A stretch of DNA of 64,000 bases from Rhinopithecimicrobium faecis (GCA_017942165.1 JAGKSB010000012.1:1-64000), one strand, 5' to 3'; counted from the first letter of the stretch, positions 37,564-47,288 are shown. Notes: a model not told the origin generated them from the letters alone. Program-made: numbers and translations.

Positions 37564-37582
37564 TTAATAATCACAAAACGCT

Positions 37583-37609
37583 AAAGCCCTTTTCAAAAAG
37601 GGCTTTTTT
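37583..37609 (+). terminator. Terminator of lgt
   Basis: AAAGCCCTTTT / AAAAGGGCTTT hairpin followed by TTT, ending 8 bases before the MFS gene. Confidence 0.75.
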
Positions 37610-37617
37610 ATTTACTT

Positions 37618-38814
37618 ATGAAAAAAACTCCGCGTCTTTTAGTCTTACTTATTTTAGGGTTGTTATCTGCCGTAGGTCCCTTCTCTATCGATATGTACCT
37701 ACCAGCATTTAAGACAATTGCTACAGATTTTGATACTTCGGTAGATCATATACAGCTCTCACTTTCGGCATTCTTTGTGGGCGTAGCCGTGGGTCAATTG
37801 ATCTACGGGCCCCTGCTCGATAAATATGGCCGCAAAAAGCCGCTTTTAATAGGCCTTGGCCTCTACCTGGTGGCTTCCATATTATGCGCTTTAACGAAAG
37901 ATGCCAACCATCTTATTCTCTACCGCTTTGTACAAGCCTTGGGATCCTGTGCCGGATTAGTGGCCTCCCGGGCGATGGTTAGAGATCTATTTAAACCAGA
38001 AGAAGGGGCGAAAATATTCAGTATGCTTATGCTGGTAATCGGTATTTCACCCTTATTAGCACCCTCTGTAGGGGCTCTCGTGGTGGAGCATTCGAATTGG
38101 CATATGATCTTTATCATCCTTGCTGCGATAGCATTACTGATCATTCTTGCCACCATATTTCTGCTCAAGGAATCTTATGCTGGAAATAAGGAGATGTCCC
38201 TCAAGCCTAAAGCTATTGTTGGCGGCTATTGGGAGGTCTTACGGCACCCCATATTCCTTACCTACTGCCTCGTAGGATCACTCGCATCTGCGGGATTATA
38301 CAGCTATTTAGCGGGTTCCTCCTATATTATGCAGAGCATCTATGGATTAACTGAAGCGCAGTATGGTACGGTATTCGCAATTATCGCTTCGGCTTTGATT
38401 ATTGCGACACAACTGAATAGAATCGCTTTAAATAGGTTCAACTCCTCAGAAATAGCACGCGTTGCCAATAGCTGTCAGCTGGTAGTAAGCGGCATCCTCT
38501 TGGCGGGAACCTATTTTCAATGGATTAACCTTCCCATCCTTGTAGCTTTGATATTCTTTTATTTATGTTGTCAAGGGTTTACATTTCCGAACACTTCGGC
38601 CCTGGCGCTATCGCCATTTTCAAAACTTGCGGGCTCGGCATCCGCCTTATTAGGCTGCATACAGATGGGCTTGGGAGCCTTCTTCTCTGCGATGGTAAGC
38701 TACCTGCACAACGGCACGGCGATGCCCATGGTAAGTATGATGGCACTCTGCTCCTTCTTAGGGTTGATCTGCTACCAAGTACTCCCAAAAATTCTGAAGA
38801 TTAATAAAGATTGA
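37618..38814 (+). CDS. Bcr/CflA-type multidrug MFS exporter
   Basis: Inner-membrane proton antiporter with 12 predicted TM helices, 398 residues. It opens with the Bcr/CflA pattern GPFSIDMYLPAFKTIATDF, has the MFS loop motif YGPLLDKYGRKKP between TM2 and TM3, and the drug-antiporter motif C GISPLLAPSVG in TM5. Substrates (such as bicyclomycin or chloramphenicol in relatives) are unknown. It follows a terminator, so it needs its own promoter within a very short space; none is clear. Confidence 0.92.
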   Translation: MKKTPRLLVLLILGLLSAVGPFSIDMYLPAFKTIATDFDTSVDHIQLSLSAFFVGVAVGQLIYGPLLDKYGRKKPLLIGLGLYLVASILCALTKDANHLILYRFVQALGSCAGLVASRAMVRDLFKPEEGAKIFSMLMLVIGISPLLAPSVGALVVEHSNWHMIFIILAAIALLIILATIFLLKESYAGNKEMSLKPKAIVGGYWEVLRHPIFLTYCLVGSLASAGLYSYLAGSSYIMQSIYGLTEAQYGTVFAIIASALIIATQLNRIALNRFNSSEIARVANSCQLVVSGILLAGTYFQWINLPILVALIFFYLCCQGFTFPNTSALALSPFSKLAGSASALLGCIQMGLGAFFSAMVSYLHNGTAMPMVSMMALCSFLGLICYQVLPKILKINKD

Positions 38815-38863
38815 TGAAGATTAATAAAGCCCGTTATAGGTAGTAATAAAAAAGCCCGTTATA
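38795..38863. repeat. Two short tandem duplications after the MFS stop
   Basis: TGAAGATTAATAAAG occurs at 38795 and 38815 (20-bp period, spanning the stop codon). AAAGCCCGTTATA occurs at 38826 and 38851 (25-bp period); the second copy is an arm of the terminator. Confidence 0.85.
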
Positions 38864-38882
38864 CTTAGTAACGGGCTTTTTT
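38848..38882. terminator. Bidirectional terminator
   Basis: AAAAAAGCCCGTTA / TAACGGGCTTTTTT, a 14-bp perfect hairpin between the convergent MFS and aroQ genes. Confidence 0.88.
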
Positions 38883-38883
38883 A

Positions 38884-39306
38884 TTATTTTAACAAACTAA
38901 GTATACCTAGCCGATAACTTTCCAATCCAAATCCACAAATTACCCCCACACAATTCTTAGCTAAGTAGGAATGATGTCTAAAAGCTTCCCGTGTGTGTAC
39001 ATTTGAAATATGAACTTCCACAACGGGAGAGGTCACCGCAGCAATGGCATCGCCAATCGCTACTGAGGTATGCGTATATGCTCCAGCATTTAAGACAATG
39101 CCATCTATTTGAAAACCTACCTCATGGATTTTATCAATAATAAATCCCTCTGTATTAGACTGAAAGTACGTTAGCTGCACCTGATCTTTAAAGTCAGCTT
39201 GAAGGGTTTCAAAATAACTTAAAAAATCTTGGTTACCATAAATACTCTTCTCACGTTGTCCTAACAAATTTAAATTTGGACCATTGATAATTAAAATGTT
39301 TTTCAT
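38884..39306 (-). CDS. aroQ: 3-dehydroquinate dehydratase, type II
   Basis: Third step of the shikimate path. 140 residues with the type II signature: INGPNLNLLGQREKSIYG (catalytic Tyr and Arg region), LNAGAYTHTSVAIGDAI, and EVHISNVHTREAFRHHS holding the catalytic His. Normal length. The barrel gene lies 15 bases upstream on the same strand, but no functional link is known. Confidence 0.96.
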   Translation of the reverse strand: MKNILIINGPNLNLLGQREKSIYGNQDFLSYFETLQADFKDQVQLTYFQSNTEGFIIDKIHEVGFQIDGIVLNAGAYTHTSVAIGDAIAAVTSPVVEVHISNVHTREAFRHHSYLAKNCVGVICGFGLESYRLGILSLLK

Positions 39307-39321
39307 GTTGTTGATTAGCTA

Positions 39322-40968
39322 CTAAAAGTCGTTGTAGAAGGTACGGAATGTCGAGCGTAAGCCAAAATTAATAACGCCAGATTTTTTAGTTTCCGGAATA
39401 GCAGAACCAATTTTTTGGTAACGCTGGGTGTAACCAAGCTCCACACGCAGGTTATATTTAGGGTTTAACACATAGGCCACACGCGCGTCAGCGTAGTAGA
39501 TCTGATTGCTAATTCCTTGACCGATTGTATTTCCATAGAAATTCGGAATGGTCCTATAAGAGTTGAATATATTTCCCCCCATATTACTGCCATCAGCAAG
39601 ATCTAGTCCATTCTCATTGTAGTTTCCTTGTACAGAAAAGTCAAATCTATTCCAAGAGTAATTTACGATCCCTAGAATCTCTCTAAAGTTTGCCCCTGAA
39701 GGGTGCGCTAATGGTTCGGCATTATTGGAGTAATTTGATTCCGGTGTAAAGTGCGCATAGGTGTAAGGGCGCGCCAGATTATACTCAAATAGGTAATTCA
39801 ATTTCTTTACCCCAAAAGCATCAAATCCACGAAAACCAATCTGTGCTCCCCATTTATTATGTGCGTAACCTGTTCCCTTAAAAAAGTCTTTACCAGAAAA
39901 CTCGCCCAGTAGAAATTGAGAATAAATAGTCGCATTCTTTAAGACCTTATATTTAGCATTTAGCCCTAAGAACATCTTATCCGGTGAGCTGCTATTATTG
40001 GATTCAATAGGACGAAGGAAAATAAAAGGGTTTAGATAATTGTAGTCAAAACCGCGTTTTCCCGCAGCATCGGCATTAGACCATATAATAGATTGGAAAA
40101 AACCAACGGATAATCTATTCGTAGCATTGTAGTCAACATACTGGAATGCGCCCCATTTATGACCATCGCCATAGCGTGCGGTATTTCCATTGACATCAAC
40201 GCGTGGATTTGTAGGGTCATTCATATAGCCCCACATCGACGTATACTGTACATTCCCTACAGAACCCTGCAGCTTTAAATGCGTATACTGCGAAGAAAAG
40301 TCAGATAGTAACATGGAGCGGTAACCATCCCCAATAAAGTTCTTATCATAGGCTAAGGTAGCACGGAAATACTTTGAAAATGCATAGGTAACCCCTCCTG
40401 TTGCATACATCCAATCTTTGGTGTTATTAGCTTGCATTTTGGTATTTCCCTGACCAGGGATGACGCCTTTATCATTAATATAGTCATCCATATAGGTTGG
40501 AAAAACAGCCTGATTCTCATAGGCCGAGCTATAGAAGGAGAACTTATCACCTATGGTACCTCCGACTTGAAATCCACGGGTGTTAGTCCAAGTCTTTCTT
40601 TTATCCCCCATCAGGTCTTTCCCAATCACAAAATCAGGCAAGAAATCCCCATAAAAAGTATAATCGTCTTTTTTAACGTCGATAAGATGTTCATTAAAAA
40701 CCTTTCTTGCTACCCAATTATTAGAAGCTACCTGACCAATATTTTGAATAGAATCCAATTTATCTTTTAGTGGGCCTTCAAAGATGAAGGGCTTAGAACT
40801 AGTAAATACCCGCGTTTCGGGTGAGTAAACTACATCATTCAACTTTTGATATAATTGGTAGGAGTAGTATTGATTATGTATCTGAGCATTAACCTTTTGA
40901 ACCCCTACCACTAAAGCGGCAGAGAGCGTTAAGGAATTAACAATCAACTTAGTAAAGTTTATGTTCAT
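39322..40968 (-). CDS. Outer membrane barrel protein, Wzi/RemB-like
   Basis: 548 residues with a signal peptide (LSAALVVGVQKVNAQ) and many amphipathic strands such as YMNDPTNPRV and RVELGYTQRYQKIG, so it is an outer membrane beta-barrel. The overall layout (YYSYQLYQKLN near the N-terminus, FYGDFLPDFVIGKD, SAIPETKKSGVINFGLRS at the end) reminds me of Bacteroidota proteins called RemB / capsule-assembly Wzi family. That name is tentative; gliding or capsule functions are inference. It precedes aroQ by 15 bases. Confidence 0.65.
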   Translation of the reverse strand: MNINFTKLIVNSLTLSAALVVGVQKVNAQIHNQYYSYQLYQKLNDVVYSPETRVFTSSKPFIFEGPLKDKLDSIQNIGQVASNNWVARKVFNEHLIDVKKDDYTFYGDFLPDFVIGKDLMGDKRKTWTNTRGFQVGGTIGDKFSFYSSAYENQAVFPTYMDDYINDKGVIPGQGNTKMQANNTKDWMYATGGVTYAFSKYFRATLAYDKNFIGDGYRSMLLSDFSSQYTHLKLQGSVGNVQYTSMWGYMNDPTNPRVDVNGNTARYGDGHKWGAFQYVDYNATNRLSVGFFQSIIWSNADAAGKRGFDYNYLNPFIFLRPIESNNSSSPDKMFLGLNAKYKVLKNATIYSQFLLGEFSGKDFFKGTGYAHNKWGAQIGFRGFDAFGVKKLNYLFEYNLARPYTYAHFTPESNYSNNAEPLAHPSGANFREILGIVNYSWNRFDFSVQGNYNENGLDLADGSNMGGNIFNSYRTIPNFYGNTIGQGISNQIYYADARVAYVLNPKYNLRVELGYTQRYQKIGSAIPETKKSGVINFGLRSTFRTFYNDF

Positions 40969-41020
40969 AGAATTTTTTTACGGAAATTTCTTGTAAAACA
41001 GCAAATACTGTTCCTAAACG

Positions 41021-41028
41021 CAAAATTA
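41021..41028 (-). promoter_or_regulatory. Possible -7 box of the Wzi/RemB-like gene
   Basis: A perfect TAATTTTG on the minus strand, 52 bases before the start codon. No clear -33 TTG at the expected spacing. Confidence 0.35.
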
Positions 41029-41164
41029 GTGAAAATAAAAATGTTAAAGATTCCCGTCTACATAATAATTTTATGCTAAATCGTATTTGCTTAGCATATA
41101 TATCAATTATTTATTATCTTAGAATTATAAATCTAGTAACGATTACCATTTATAACCAAATTAT

Positions 41165-42583
41165 ATGAAAAGGAGATCATTTATTCAAAATTCAGCACTA
41201 TTGGGCGCTGGTTTATTTGCGAGTAAATTTAGTATAGCACAAAATCAAAATACCTTTCCCACGGTACGTATAGCGAAGGATAAGCGCTTATTTCAAAGTT
41301 CCGTAATCGAAGATATGATTGTGCAATTTGAAAAAAATGCGAAGAACAAAGAGCTTTCCTGGATGTTTGGAAACTGCCTTCCTAATACCTTAGATACGAC
41401 TGTTTTTCCCTATGTAGAGAATGGCCGCAATTACACCTATGTTATTACTGGCGACATTGATGCCATGTGGCTGCGCGACAGTTCCGCACAAGTTTGGCCC
41501 TACCTTCCATTCTTAAAAAAGGATAAGAAATTACAGCAGTTAGTGCAAGGATTAATACACAAGCAATCAAAGTGTATTAATATTGATCCATATGCGAATG
41601 CCTTTTACAACGATCCGACGAAAAAGGGAGAATGGTTCTCAGATCATACAGCCATGAAACCCGGTATACACGAAAGAAAATGGGAGATTGACTCCTTATG
41701 TTACCCCATTCGCTTAGCGCATCAATATTGGAAGAGTACGGGTGACGGCAGTGTGTTCAATGAAGAATGGGTTGCTGCACAGCGCTTAACACTGCAAACA
41801 TTTAAAGAGCAGCAGCGTAAAGAAAGCTTAGGTCCTTATAAATTTTCACGTACATCCTCACGGGGCTCCGATACACTTCAAGTCGATGGCTATGGCTATC
41901 CTGTAAAGCCCGTAGGCTTAATTTGCTCAAGCTTCCGCCCTTCCGATGATTCGACAATTTTTTCGTTTTTAATACCCTCGAATTTATTTGCCGTAGTGAG
42001 CTTACGTCAGTCTGCAGAAATCCTGCGCGCCGTAAAAGGAGAGCAAGTTTTAGCGCAGCAGCTTGAGGCCTTAGCACAAGAAGTTGAAGATGCTGTAAAT
42101 AAATACGGTATTATTAACCACCCTACCTTTGGGCGTGTCTATGCGTTTGAAGTAGATGGTTTTGGTTCTTTCTTACTGATGGATGATGCGAATATCCCCT
42201 CCTTATTATCCTTACCTTATTTAGGCGCTGTAGCATTAAATGATGAGGTATACCAGCGTACACGAGCATATGTATTATCCGAGAATAACCCCTTTTATTT
42301 TAAAGGCACCTATGGTGACGGCATCGGAGGTCCACATATTGGGCGCGACTATATCTGGCCAATGTCGATTATTATGCGCGGCTTAACATCCACCTCGGAT
42401 GCTGAAATTAAACAATGTATCGCGCAATTAGTTGCTACACATGGGGGTACAGGTTTTATGCATGAATCGTATAAGAAAGACAACCCTAAAGACTTTACCC
42501 GAAGCTGGTTTGCTTGGACTAATACCATTTTTGGAGAATTTATTTGGAAGACCTATATGGAGCGTCCTCATTTGTTAAAATAA
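41165..42583 (+). CDS. Glycoside hydrolase family 125 (exo-alpha-1,6-mannosidase)
   Basis: 472 residues of the GH125 family, inverting exo-alpha-1,6-mannosidases with an (alpha/alpha)6 barrel. Recognisable parts are GDIDAMWLRDSSAQVWPY (98-115), CIDPYANAF-like NIDPYANAFY, WEIDSLCYPIRLA and GTYGDGIGGPHIGRDYIWP. The N-terminus MKRRSFIQNSALLGAGLFAS has a twin-arginine-like RRSFIQ and an AQ cleavage site, so Tat export to the periplasm is possible. No SusC/SusD or other glycan genes are adjacent. Confidence 0.92.
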   Translation: MKRRSFIQNSALLGAGLFASKFSIAQNQNTFPTVRIAKDKRLFQSSVIEDMIVQFEKNAKNKELSWMFGNCLPNTLDTTVFPYVENGRNYTYVITGDIDAMWLRDSSAQVWPYLPFLKKDKKLQQLVQGLIHKQSKCINIDPYANAFYNDPTKKGEWFSDHTAMKPGIHERKWEIDSLCYPIRLAHQYWKSTGDGSVFNEEWVAAQRLTLQTFKEQQRKESLGPYKFSRTSSRGSDTLQVDGYGYPVKPVGLICSSFRPSDDSTIFSFLIPSNLFAVVSLRQSAEILRAVKGEQVLAQQLEALAQEVEDAVNKYGIINHPTFGRVYAFEVDGFGSFLLMDDANIPSLLSLPYLGAVALNDEVYQRTRAYVLSENNPFYFKGTYGDGIGGPHIGRDYIWPMSIIMRGLTSTSDAEIKQCIAQLVATHGGTGFMHESYKKDNPKDFTRSWFAWTNTIFGEFIWKTYMERPHLLK

Positions 42584-42634
42584 GAATTAAGCCTCATCTT
42601 TGTGTTTATATAACAATAATTTAGGTAGCACTAC

Positions 42635-43459
42635 ATGCAACAAACACATGCGATGGGTCCCATCGGTATATTTGACTCCGGTTATGGAGGGCTTTCAGTA
42701 TTTAAGGAAATTCAAGCAGTTCTACCTGCTTACGATTTTATTTATCTAGGCGATAATGCACGTGTACCTTATGGTACACGTTCTTATGAAACTGTTTATG
42801 AATACACCAAAGAATGTGTATTTAAGCTATTTGAATTAGGCTGCAACTTGGTTATTCTAGCTTGTAATACCGCTTCAGCAAAAGCCCTACGCACTATCCA
42901 ACAGCAGGATTTACCGGCAGGAAAGAAAGTCTTAGGCGTTATTCGTCCTACGACAGAGATCGTCTCCACTTTTACGAAGACGAATGCTGTAGGCATATTA
43001 GCGACAACAGGCACGGTCAATTCGGGCTCCTATAAAATTGAAATCCAGAAATTTACCCCTGAGATTCACGTTTTCCAACACGACTGCCCCTTTTGGGTTC
43101 CGCTGGTGGAGAACAATGAAATTAATACCCCTGGTGCAAACTATTTTGTAGAAAAGGATATTCAGGCATTGCTAGCACAATCGAAAGCGATTGATACCAT
43201 TATCTTAGCTTGTACGCATTACCCCCTATTATTGCCTGTAATTCGAAAGTTTGTACCGGCAGAAATACAGATTATCTCACAAGGACCTATTGTTGCCGAG
43301 AGCCTCGTGGCTTACTTACAGCGGCACCCTGAAGTAGAGGCTGCTTGTCGAAAACAGGGAGAACTACAATTCTTCACGACTGACTCGGCGGCAGACTTTG
43401 AGGAAAAGGCTACCATCTTCTTTGGAAAATCAGTCCTAGCGCAACATATTAAATTGTAA
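42635..43459 (+). CDS. murI: Glutamate racemase
   Basis: Makes D-glutamate for peptidoglycan. The 274 residues keep GIFDSGYGGLSV, the two catalytic cysteines Cys77 (ACNTAS) and Cys193 (ACTHYP), and the GDNARVPYG loop. It starts 51 bases after the mannosidase on the same strand. The first ATG is used; the ATG six codons later is also possible. Confidence 0.96.
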   Translation: MQQTHAMGPIGIFDSGYGGLSVFKEIQAVLPAYDFIYLGDNARVPYGTRSYETVYEYTKECVFKLFELGCNLVILACNTASAKALRTIQQQDLPAGKKVLGVIRPTTEIVSTFTKTNAVGILATTGTVNSGSYKIEIQKFTPEIHVFQHDCPFWVPLVENNEINTPGANYFVEKDIQALLAQSKAIDTIILACTHYPLLLPVIRKFVPAEIQIISQGPIVAESLVAYLQRHPEVEAACRKQGELQFFTTDSAADFEEKATIFFGKSVLAQHIKL

Positions 43460-43509
43460 GATCATATCCTTAAAAAAATACAGTAAAGCTGTTTTTACCT
43501 TTTTATCGT

Positions 43510-43539
43510 AGGCTCTCCACTTTGGAAAGCCTTTTTTTA
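43510..43539 (+). terminator. Terminator of murI
   Basis: AGGCTCTCC / GGAAAGCCT hairpin (one mismatch) followed by TTTTTT. Confidence 0.75.
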
Positions 43540-43662
43540 TGGATTCCTTTTTGGAAGGATTTCTATTAAAGAGTCAGAAAATTTAAGAGGACGGCTTTAA
43601 GCTAAACCATTTTCACAGAAGCTTTTTCCCGAAAGCTTTTCCAAGCTACTAATTATAAACCA

Positions 43663-43682
43663 GAATAGTTGAGCAACTATTC
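43663..43682. promoter_or_regulatory. 20-bp dyad upstream of the PCMD lipoprotein gene
   Basis: GAATAGTTG - AG - CAACTATTC, perfect 9-bp arms, 15 bases before the start codon. The tight 2-base spacing suggests a protein-binding site more than an RNA hairpin. No regulator gene is adjacent. Confidence 0.4.
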
Positions 43683-43697
43683 ACAACCTATTTTATT

Positions 43698-44828
43698 ATG
43701 AAAAAAGTTCTAATATTTTTTTCGATGGTTCTTATTATGCTAATAAATTCGTGTATAAAAGAACCGCCACCACAACATATTCAAGCGAATATTTTGGGGA
43801 TTACCGTAGATGACCCTGCCTATGTGCAGACGAATGATGTAGGATCTACCTACAGTCTTGTGTTCAGTGAGCAAGTAGACGCTACCGCTGTAGCACCTAT
43901 ATTCTCCCTCAGCCCTGGGGCGACAATTTCTCCAGCCTCTGGAGAGCCGCAGGATTTCAGTAGCCCTGTAACCTATACCGTTCGTTCTGAAAGTGGCAAT
44001 GAGCGTGAGTTTACGGTGCAACTTATAGGTAATATCACTCTTATTTTTGATTTTGAAGACTGGGTGGTAACAAATCCTTTTGCCGCAGAAGGCAGGCCAG
44101 ATATTGAGGTCCCACAAATGGCGGACCCTCTGTGGGCATCCACGAATTATGGTGTGGCGACAGGCTTAGGGCAAATAAATTTTGGACAGTATCCAAGCCT
44201 TGATGAATATTCTACGAAACCTACCCAAGACAGCCACTCTGGGAATTATGCGGCTCAGTTAACGACCATTCATGGTGGTAGCATTATTGGGGTTACAAGA
44301 ATCCCCTTTATCCCGGGCAATCTATTTCGAGGTAATTATGCCTTTAGCTTATCTGACCCGTCGGGATCCCTGCAGTTTGGTATCCCACATCCCTCCAACT
44401 TAGGAATACCTATTAAATTTAAGGGTTTCTATAAATACCAACCTGGGGAGGTATTCTATGGCGAAGGAGAGGTAATTGATGACAATCGTATCGATGAATT
44501 TAATTTATATGCCGTATTCTTTAAAGTTGCCAAAGGCGAGCTGGGGGCAGCAGAATTTCTCAATGGACATAGCATTCGTAATGAACAGCATGCAGACTAC
44601 AGCAAGGTCGTAGCCACGGCCATCCTTCCCGACAACACAGCGAAAGACAGCTATACCGCTTTTGACCTAGACTTCGAATATCTGCAAGAGGTAGATTTTG
44701 AAGCCAATGACTATAAGCTGACCATTGTCGCTCTTTCTAGCAAGGAAGGAGCCTCCTATCAAGTCGCTCCAGGAAGCACCCTAATAATTGATGATTTAGA
44801 GATTGTAACAGATTTATTTGGAAACTAA
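43698..44828 (+). CDS. PCMD-domain lipoprotein
   Basis: 376-residue surface or periplasmic lipoprotein: signal peptide with lipobox LINSC (Cys19), a small beta domain (about 25-110) of the Ig-like kind found in Bacteroidota lipoproteins, and a C-terminal domain opening IFDFEDWVV and closing TLIIDDLEIVTD that fits the putative carbohydrate-metabolism domain (PCMD). Its function is unknown; carbohydrate binding is suggested by the family name only. The small barrel gene follows by 11 bases, so the pair is an operon. Confidence 0.75.
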   Translation: MKKVLIFFSMVLIMLINSCIKEPPPQHIQANILGITVDDPAYVQTNDVGSTYSLVFSEQVDATAVAPIFSLSPGATISPASGEPQDFSSPVTYTVRSESGNEREFTVQLIGNITLIFDFEDWVVTNPFAAEGRPDIEVPQMADPLWASTNYGVATGLGQINFGQYPSLDEYSTKPTQDSHSGNYAAQLTTIHGGSIIGVTRIPFIPGNLFRGNYAFSLSDPSGSLQFGIPHPSNLGIPIKFKGFYKYQPGEVFYGEGEVIDDNRIDEFNLYAVFFKVAKGELGAAEFLNGHSIRNEQHADYSKVVATAILPDNTAKDSYTAFDLDFEYLQEVDFEANDYKLTIVALSSKEGASYQVAPGSTLIIDDLEIVTDLFGN

Positions 44829-44839
44829 AATAAAAGATT

Positions 44840-45577
44840 ATGAAGTTTATATTATTAATCTGTGGTCTATTATTTTCTGCAGCAAGCTTTGGTCAGCAAT
44901 TTTTTGAGCAGGTACATTTCGGTATTTCTGTAGGCAATAACCTAGGGGTGACAGCGCCCTTTCCTTTTCCACTACCCGAGCAAATTCGTGAAGTAAAGAG
45001 CTATAAAACGAGATTCAACCCTACAGCACATCTTTATGCTGACTATGCTATTTCTGAAAAAATTTCTGTGGGTCTTGCTGTAGGCTATGAAAGAAAATCA
45101 GCGCTCCTATCACAGGGCGTTCAGTATCTGCCAATCACTACGGAAATAAATTCACAGCCTACCAAAGCATTTTTCACGGGTGACAATTCACTTGATATCG
45201 ACTTGGGCTACCTAACGGTACCCATCTATTTAAAGTATCAATTTTCACCCGCCTTTTCGGGGAGATTTGGCCCCTACCTAGCTACCCTATTAAGCAGCAA
45301 ATTTACCGGTAGCCTCAATAATGGCACCTTAATTCTGGGCACCTTTGCAGGGCCGGAAATCGCTATTGACTCCCAAGAGTTTGATAATTCGGAGACCTTT
45401 CGCTCCTTTGATTTTGGACTCTCAGGAGCCCTAGCTTATCGCATTAAAGGCGCGTTAAAACTTCAATTAGGCTTAAATTATGGTTTACTACCTGTATTCG
45501 CCCCTGAAGTCAGAGCCGTAGAATTAAATTTCTATAATGTGTATTCCACAATCGGATTCCAATATTCCCTAAAATAA
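44840..45577 (+). CDS. Outer membrane beta-barrel protein paired with the PCMD lipoprotein
   Basis: 245 residues with a signal peptide ending SAASFGQ and a barrel of the PorT/OmpW-like small type: VHFGISVGNNLG at the start, YLKYQFSPAFSGRFGPYLA in the middle and VYSTIGFQYSLK at the end (aromatic-rich last strand). Specific role unknown. It is co-transcribed with the PCMD lipoprotein. Confidence 0.8.
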   Translation: MKFILLICGLLFSAASFGQQFFEQVHFGISVGNNLGVTAPFPFPLPEQIREVKSYKTRFNPTAHLYADYAISEKISVGLAVGYERKSALLSQGVQYLPITTEINSQPTKAFFTGDNSLDIDLGYLTVPIYLKYQFSPAFSGRFGPYLATLLSSKFTGSLNNGTLILGTFAGPEIAIDSQEFDNSETFRSFDFGLSGALAYRIKGALKLQLGLNYGLLPVFAPEVRAVELNFYNVYSTIGFQYSLK

Positions 45578-45592
45578 GGCACGTTTACTTAT

Positions 45593-45631
45593 AATCCCCC
45601 CAGAAAGGCAGTCCCTTTCTGGGGGATTTTT
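45593..45631. terminator. Terminator after the PCMD/barrel operon
   Basis: AATCCCCCCAGAAAGG pairs with CCTTTCTGGGGGATT (a one-base bulge), followed by TTTTT. It lies between convergent genes. Confidence 0.85.
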
Positions 45632-45659
45632 AAAACTTATAGCGATCTAATAAAGCTTA

Positions 45660-47168
45660 TTACGATTTATTAAGGTCGCTATCAATAACCATCAAATCTT
45701 TGGCTTGATTTAACAGCTTTATACAGTCTTCAGAAAGATGAATAAGCTTAATATGCTTACCCTCCTCTTTATATAATATTGCGAGTTTATTCAAGGCTTC
45801 CATAGCGGAGAGATCCGATATGCGGCAATCTTTAAAATCTAAGATTACCTCCTCAGGATCCGCATGCACATCAAAGATCTCTAGAAATGTCGTTACAGAA
45901 CCAAAAAACAATGGACCATAGAGCTCATAATGCTTTACACCCTGCGCATTGATATATTTTCTCGCACGAATACGTCTTGATGACTCCCAACAAAAGACCA
46001 AGGCTGATAGGACTACACCAATAAAGACTGCAAGCGCTAAATTGTGGAATATTACCGTTACCGCAGTCACCATAAAGATTACGATCATATCTGATATTGG
46101 CACCTTGCTAATAAGGGAAAAGCTCCCCCAGTTAAAAGTACGCAGGGCGACAATCATCATAACGCCTACCAGCGCAGCCATTGGCAACTGCCCAATAAGT
46201 GGTGCCCCAAATAAGATCACCAAGAGAATCGTTACCGCAGCAATAACCCCAGAAAGCCTCCCTTTGGAGCCCGCCTCGAGGTTTACAAAAGTCTGCGCTA
46301 TCATCGCGCAGCCCCCCATTCCAGTAAAAAATCCATTGATTAAATTAGCTCCCCCTTGGGCCATACATTCTCGATTTGCTGAGCCCCGCGTTTTTGTTAT
46401 TTCATCTACTAAAGAGAGCGTTAGCAGTGTTTCCAATAAACCCACACAAGCCATTATCCCAGCATAAGGAAGGATGATGGTAAATGCCTCCCAGGTAAAG
46501 GGAATGGATGGGATATGGAATGGCGGAAAACCTCCCGCAATAGAAGCCATGTCCGCGACCGTCTTTGTAGGGATATTAAAACCTGTTACCACGGCAAAAA
46601 CCACAAGAATAGCCACTAAGGAGGACGGTATAAATTTTGTTATTTTTGGAAATAGTAAGACCACAGCAATGGTTAACATGACCAAGCCTGCCATACTATA
46701 CAAGGGGTTTCCTGAAAGCCAACTATAGCCACTGCTAGCGAATACTTTAAACTGCTCCAGCTGCGACATAAATATAACAATAGCCAAACCATTGACAAAG
46801 CCATACATAACCGATTGTGGTATCAGGCGAACAAACTTCCCTAGCTTCAAGAGACCCACAAAAAATTGTATAATACCCGCCAATGCCACAGCGCCAAACA
46901 CATACTCTACACCGTGCGATTTCATCAAAGCTATTAATACAATCACCGTCGCTCCTGCTCCTCCCGACACCATCCCAGGTCGCCCTCCAAAAAGCGCCGT
47001 GAAGAGGCCCATTATAAAGGCTGCATACAACCCTGATAAGGGCGATAGCCCCGCTAGAATAGCGAAAGACAAGGACTCCGGGATCATGGTCATGGCTACC
47101 GTTAAACCAGCAAAAATTTCGTTTTTATAATTCGGGTTCTCTCCCGCAAATGACTTTAAATAGGACAT
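45660..47168 (-). CDS. SulP-family anion transporter
   Basis: Inner-membrane transporter of 502 residues, with about 10-14 TM segments and a C-terminal STAS domain (about 405-500, VILDFKDCRISDLSAMEALN). The signature LTVAMTMIPESLSFAILAGL at the N-terminus and the repeat GFFTGMGGCAMIAQT are typical. Members move sulfate or bicarbonate; which one here cannot be told. Lack of sulfate-assimilation genes nearby makes bicarbonate as likely. Confidence 0.93.
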   Translation of the reverse strand: MSYLKSFAGENPNYKNEIFAGLTVAMTMIPESLSFAILAGLSPLSGLYAAFIMGLFTALFGGRPGMVSGGAGATVIVLIALMKSHGVEYVFGAVALAGIIQFFVGLLKLGKFVRLIPQSVMYGFVNGLAIVIFMSQLEQFKVFASSGYSWLSGNPLYSMAGLVMLTIAVVLLFPKITKFIPSSLVAILVVFAVVTGFNIPTKTVADMASIAGGFPPFHIPSIPFTWEAFTIILPYAGIMACVGLLETLLTLSLVDEITKTRGSANRECMAQGGANLINGFFTGMGGCAMIAQTFVNLEAGSKGRLSGVIAAVTILLVILFGAPLIGQLPMAALVGVMMIVALRTFNWGSFSLISKVPISDMIVIFMVTAVTVIFHNLALAVFIGVVLSALVFCWESSRRIRARKYINAQGVKHYELYGPLFFGSVTTFLEIFDVHADPEEVILDFKDCRISDLSAMEALNKLAILYKEEGKHIKLIHLSEDCIKLLNQAKDLMVIDSDLNKS

Positions 47169-47233
47169 AGATCAACTAACTTCAGCAATGGAATGGCTCG
47201 CTTAAAAAATTTTAAAAAAAAAGAAATGCTACT

Positions 47234-47270
47234 AAATTAAAAAAGGGAATTCTAATAAAGAATTCCCTTT
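47234..47270 (-). terminator. Terminator of the sufS-sufE operon
   Basis: AAAGGGAATTC / GAATTCCCTTT, an 11-bp perfect hairpin, followed on the minus strand by TTTTTTAATTTAG. Confidence 0.82.
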
Positions 47271-47288
47271 CATTTATAGGTGAATTAT

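Noticed and set aside
45949..46467. 172-codon open frame opposite the SulP gene
   Set aside because: It is antisense to a well-supported transporter, and its Ile/Thr/Pro-rich sequence mirrors the hydrophobic codons of the other strand.
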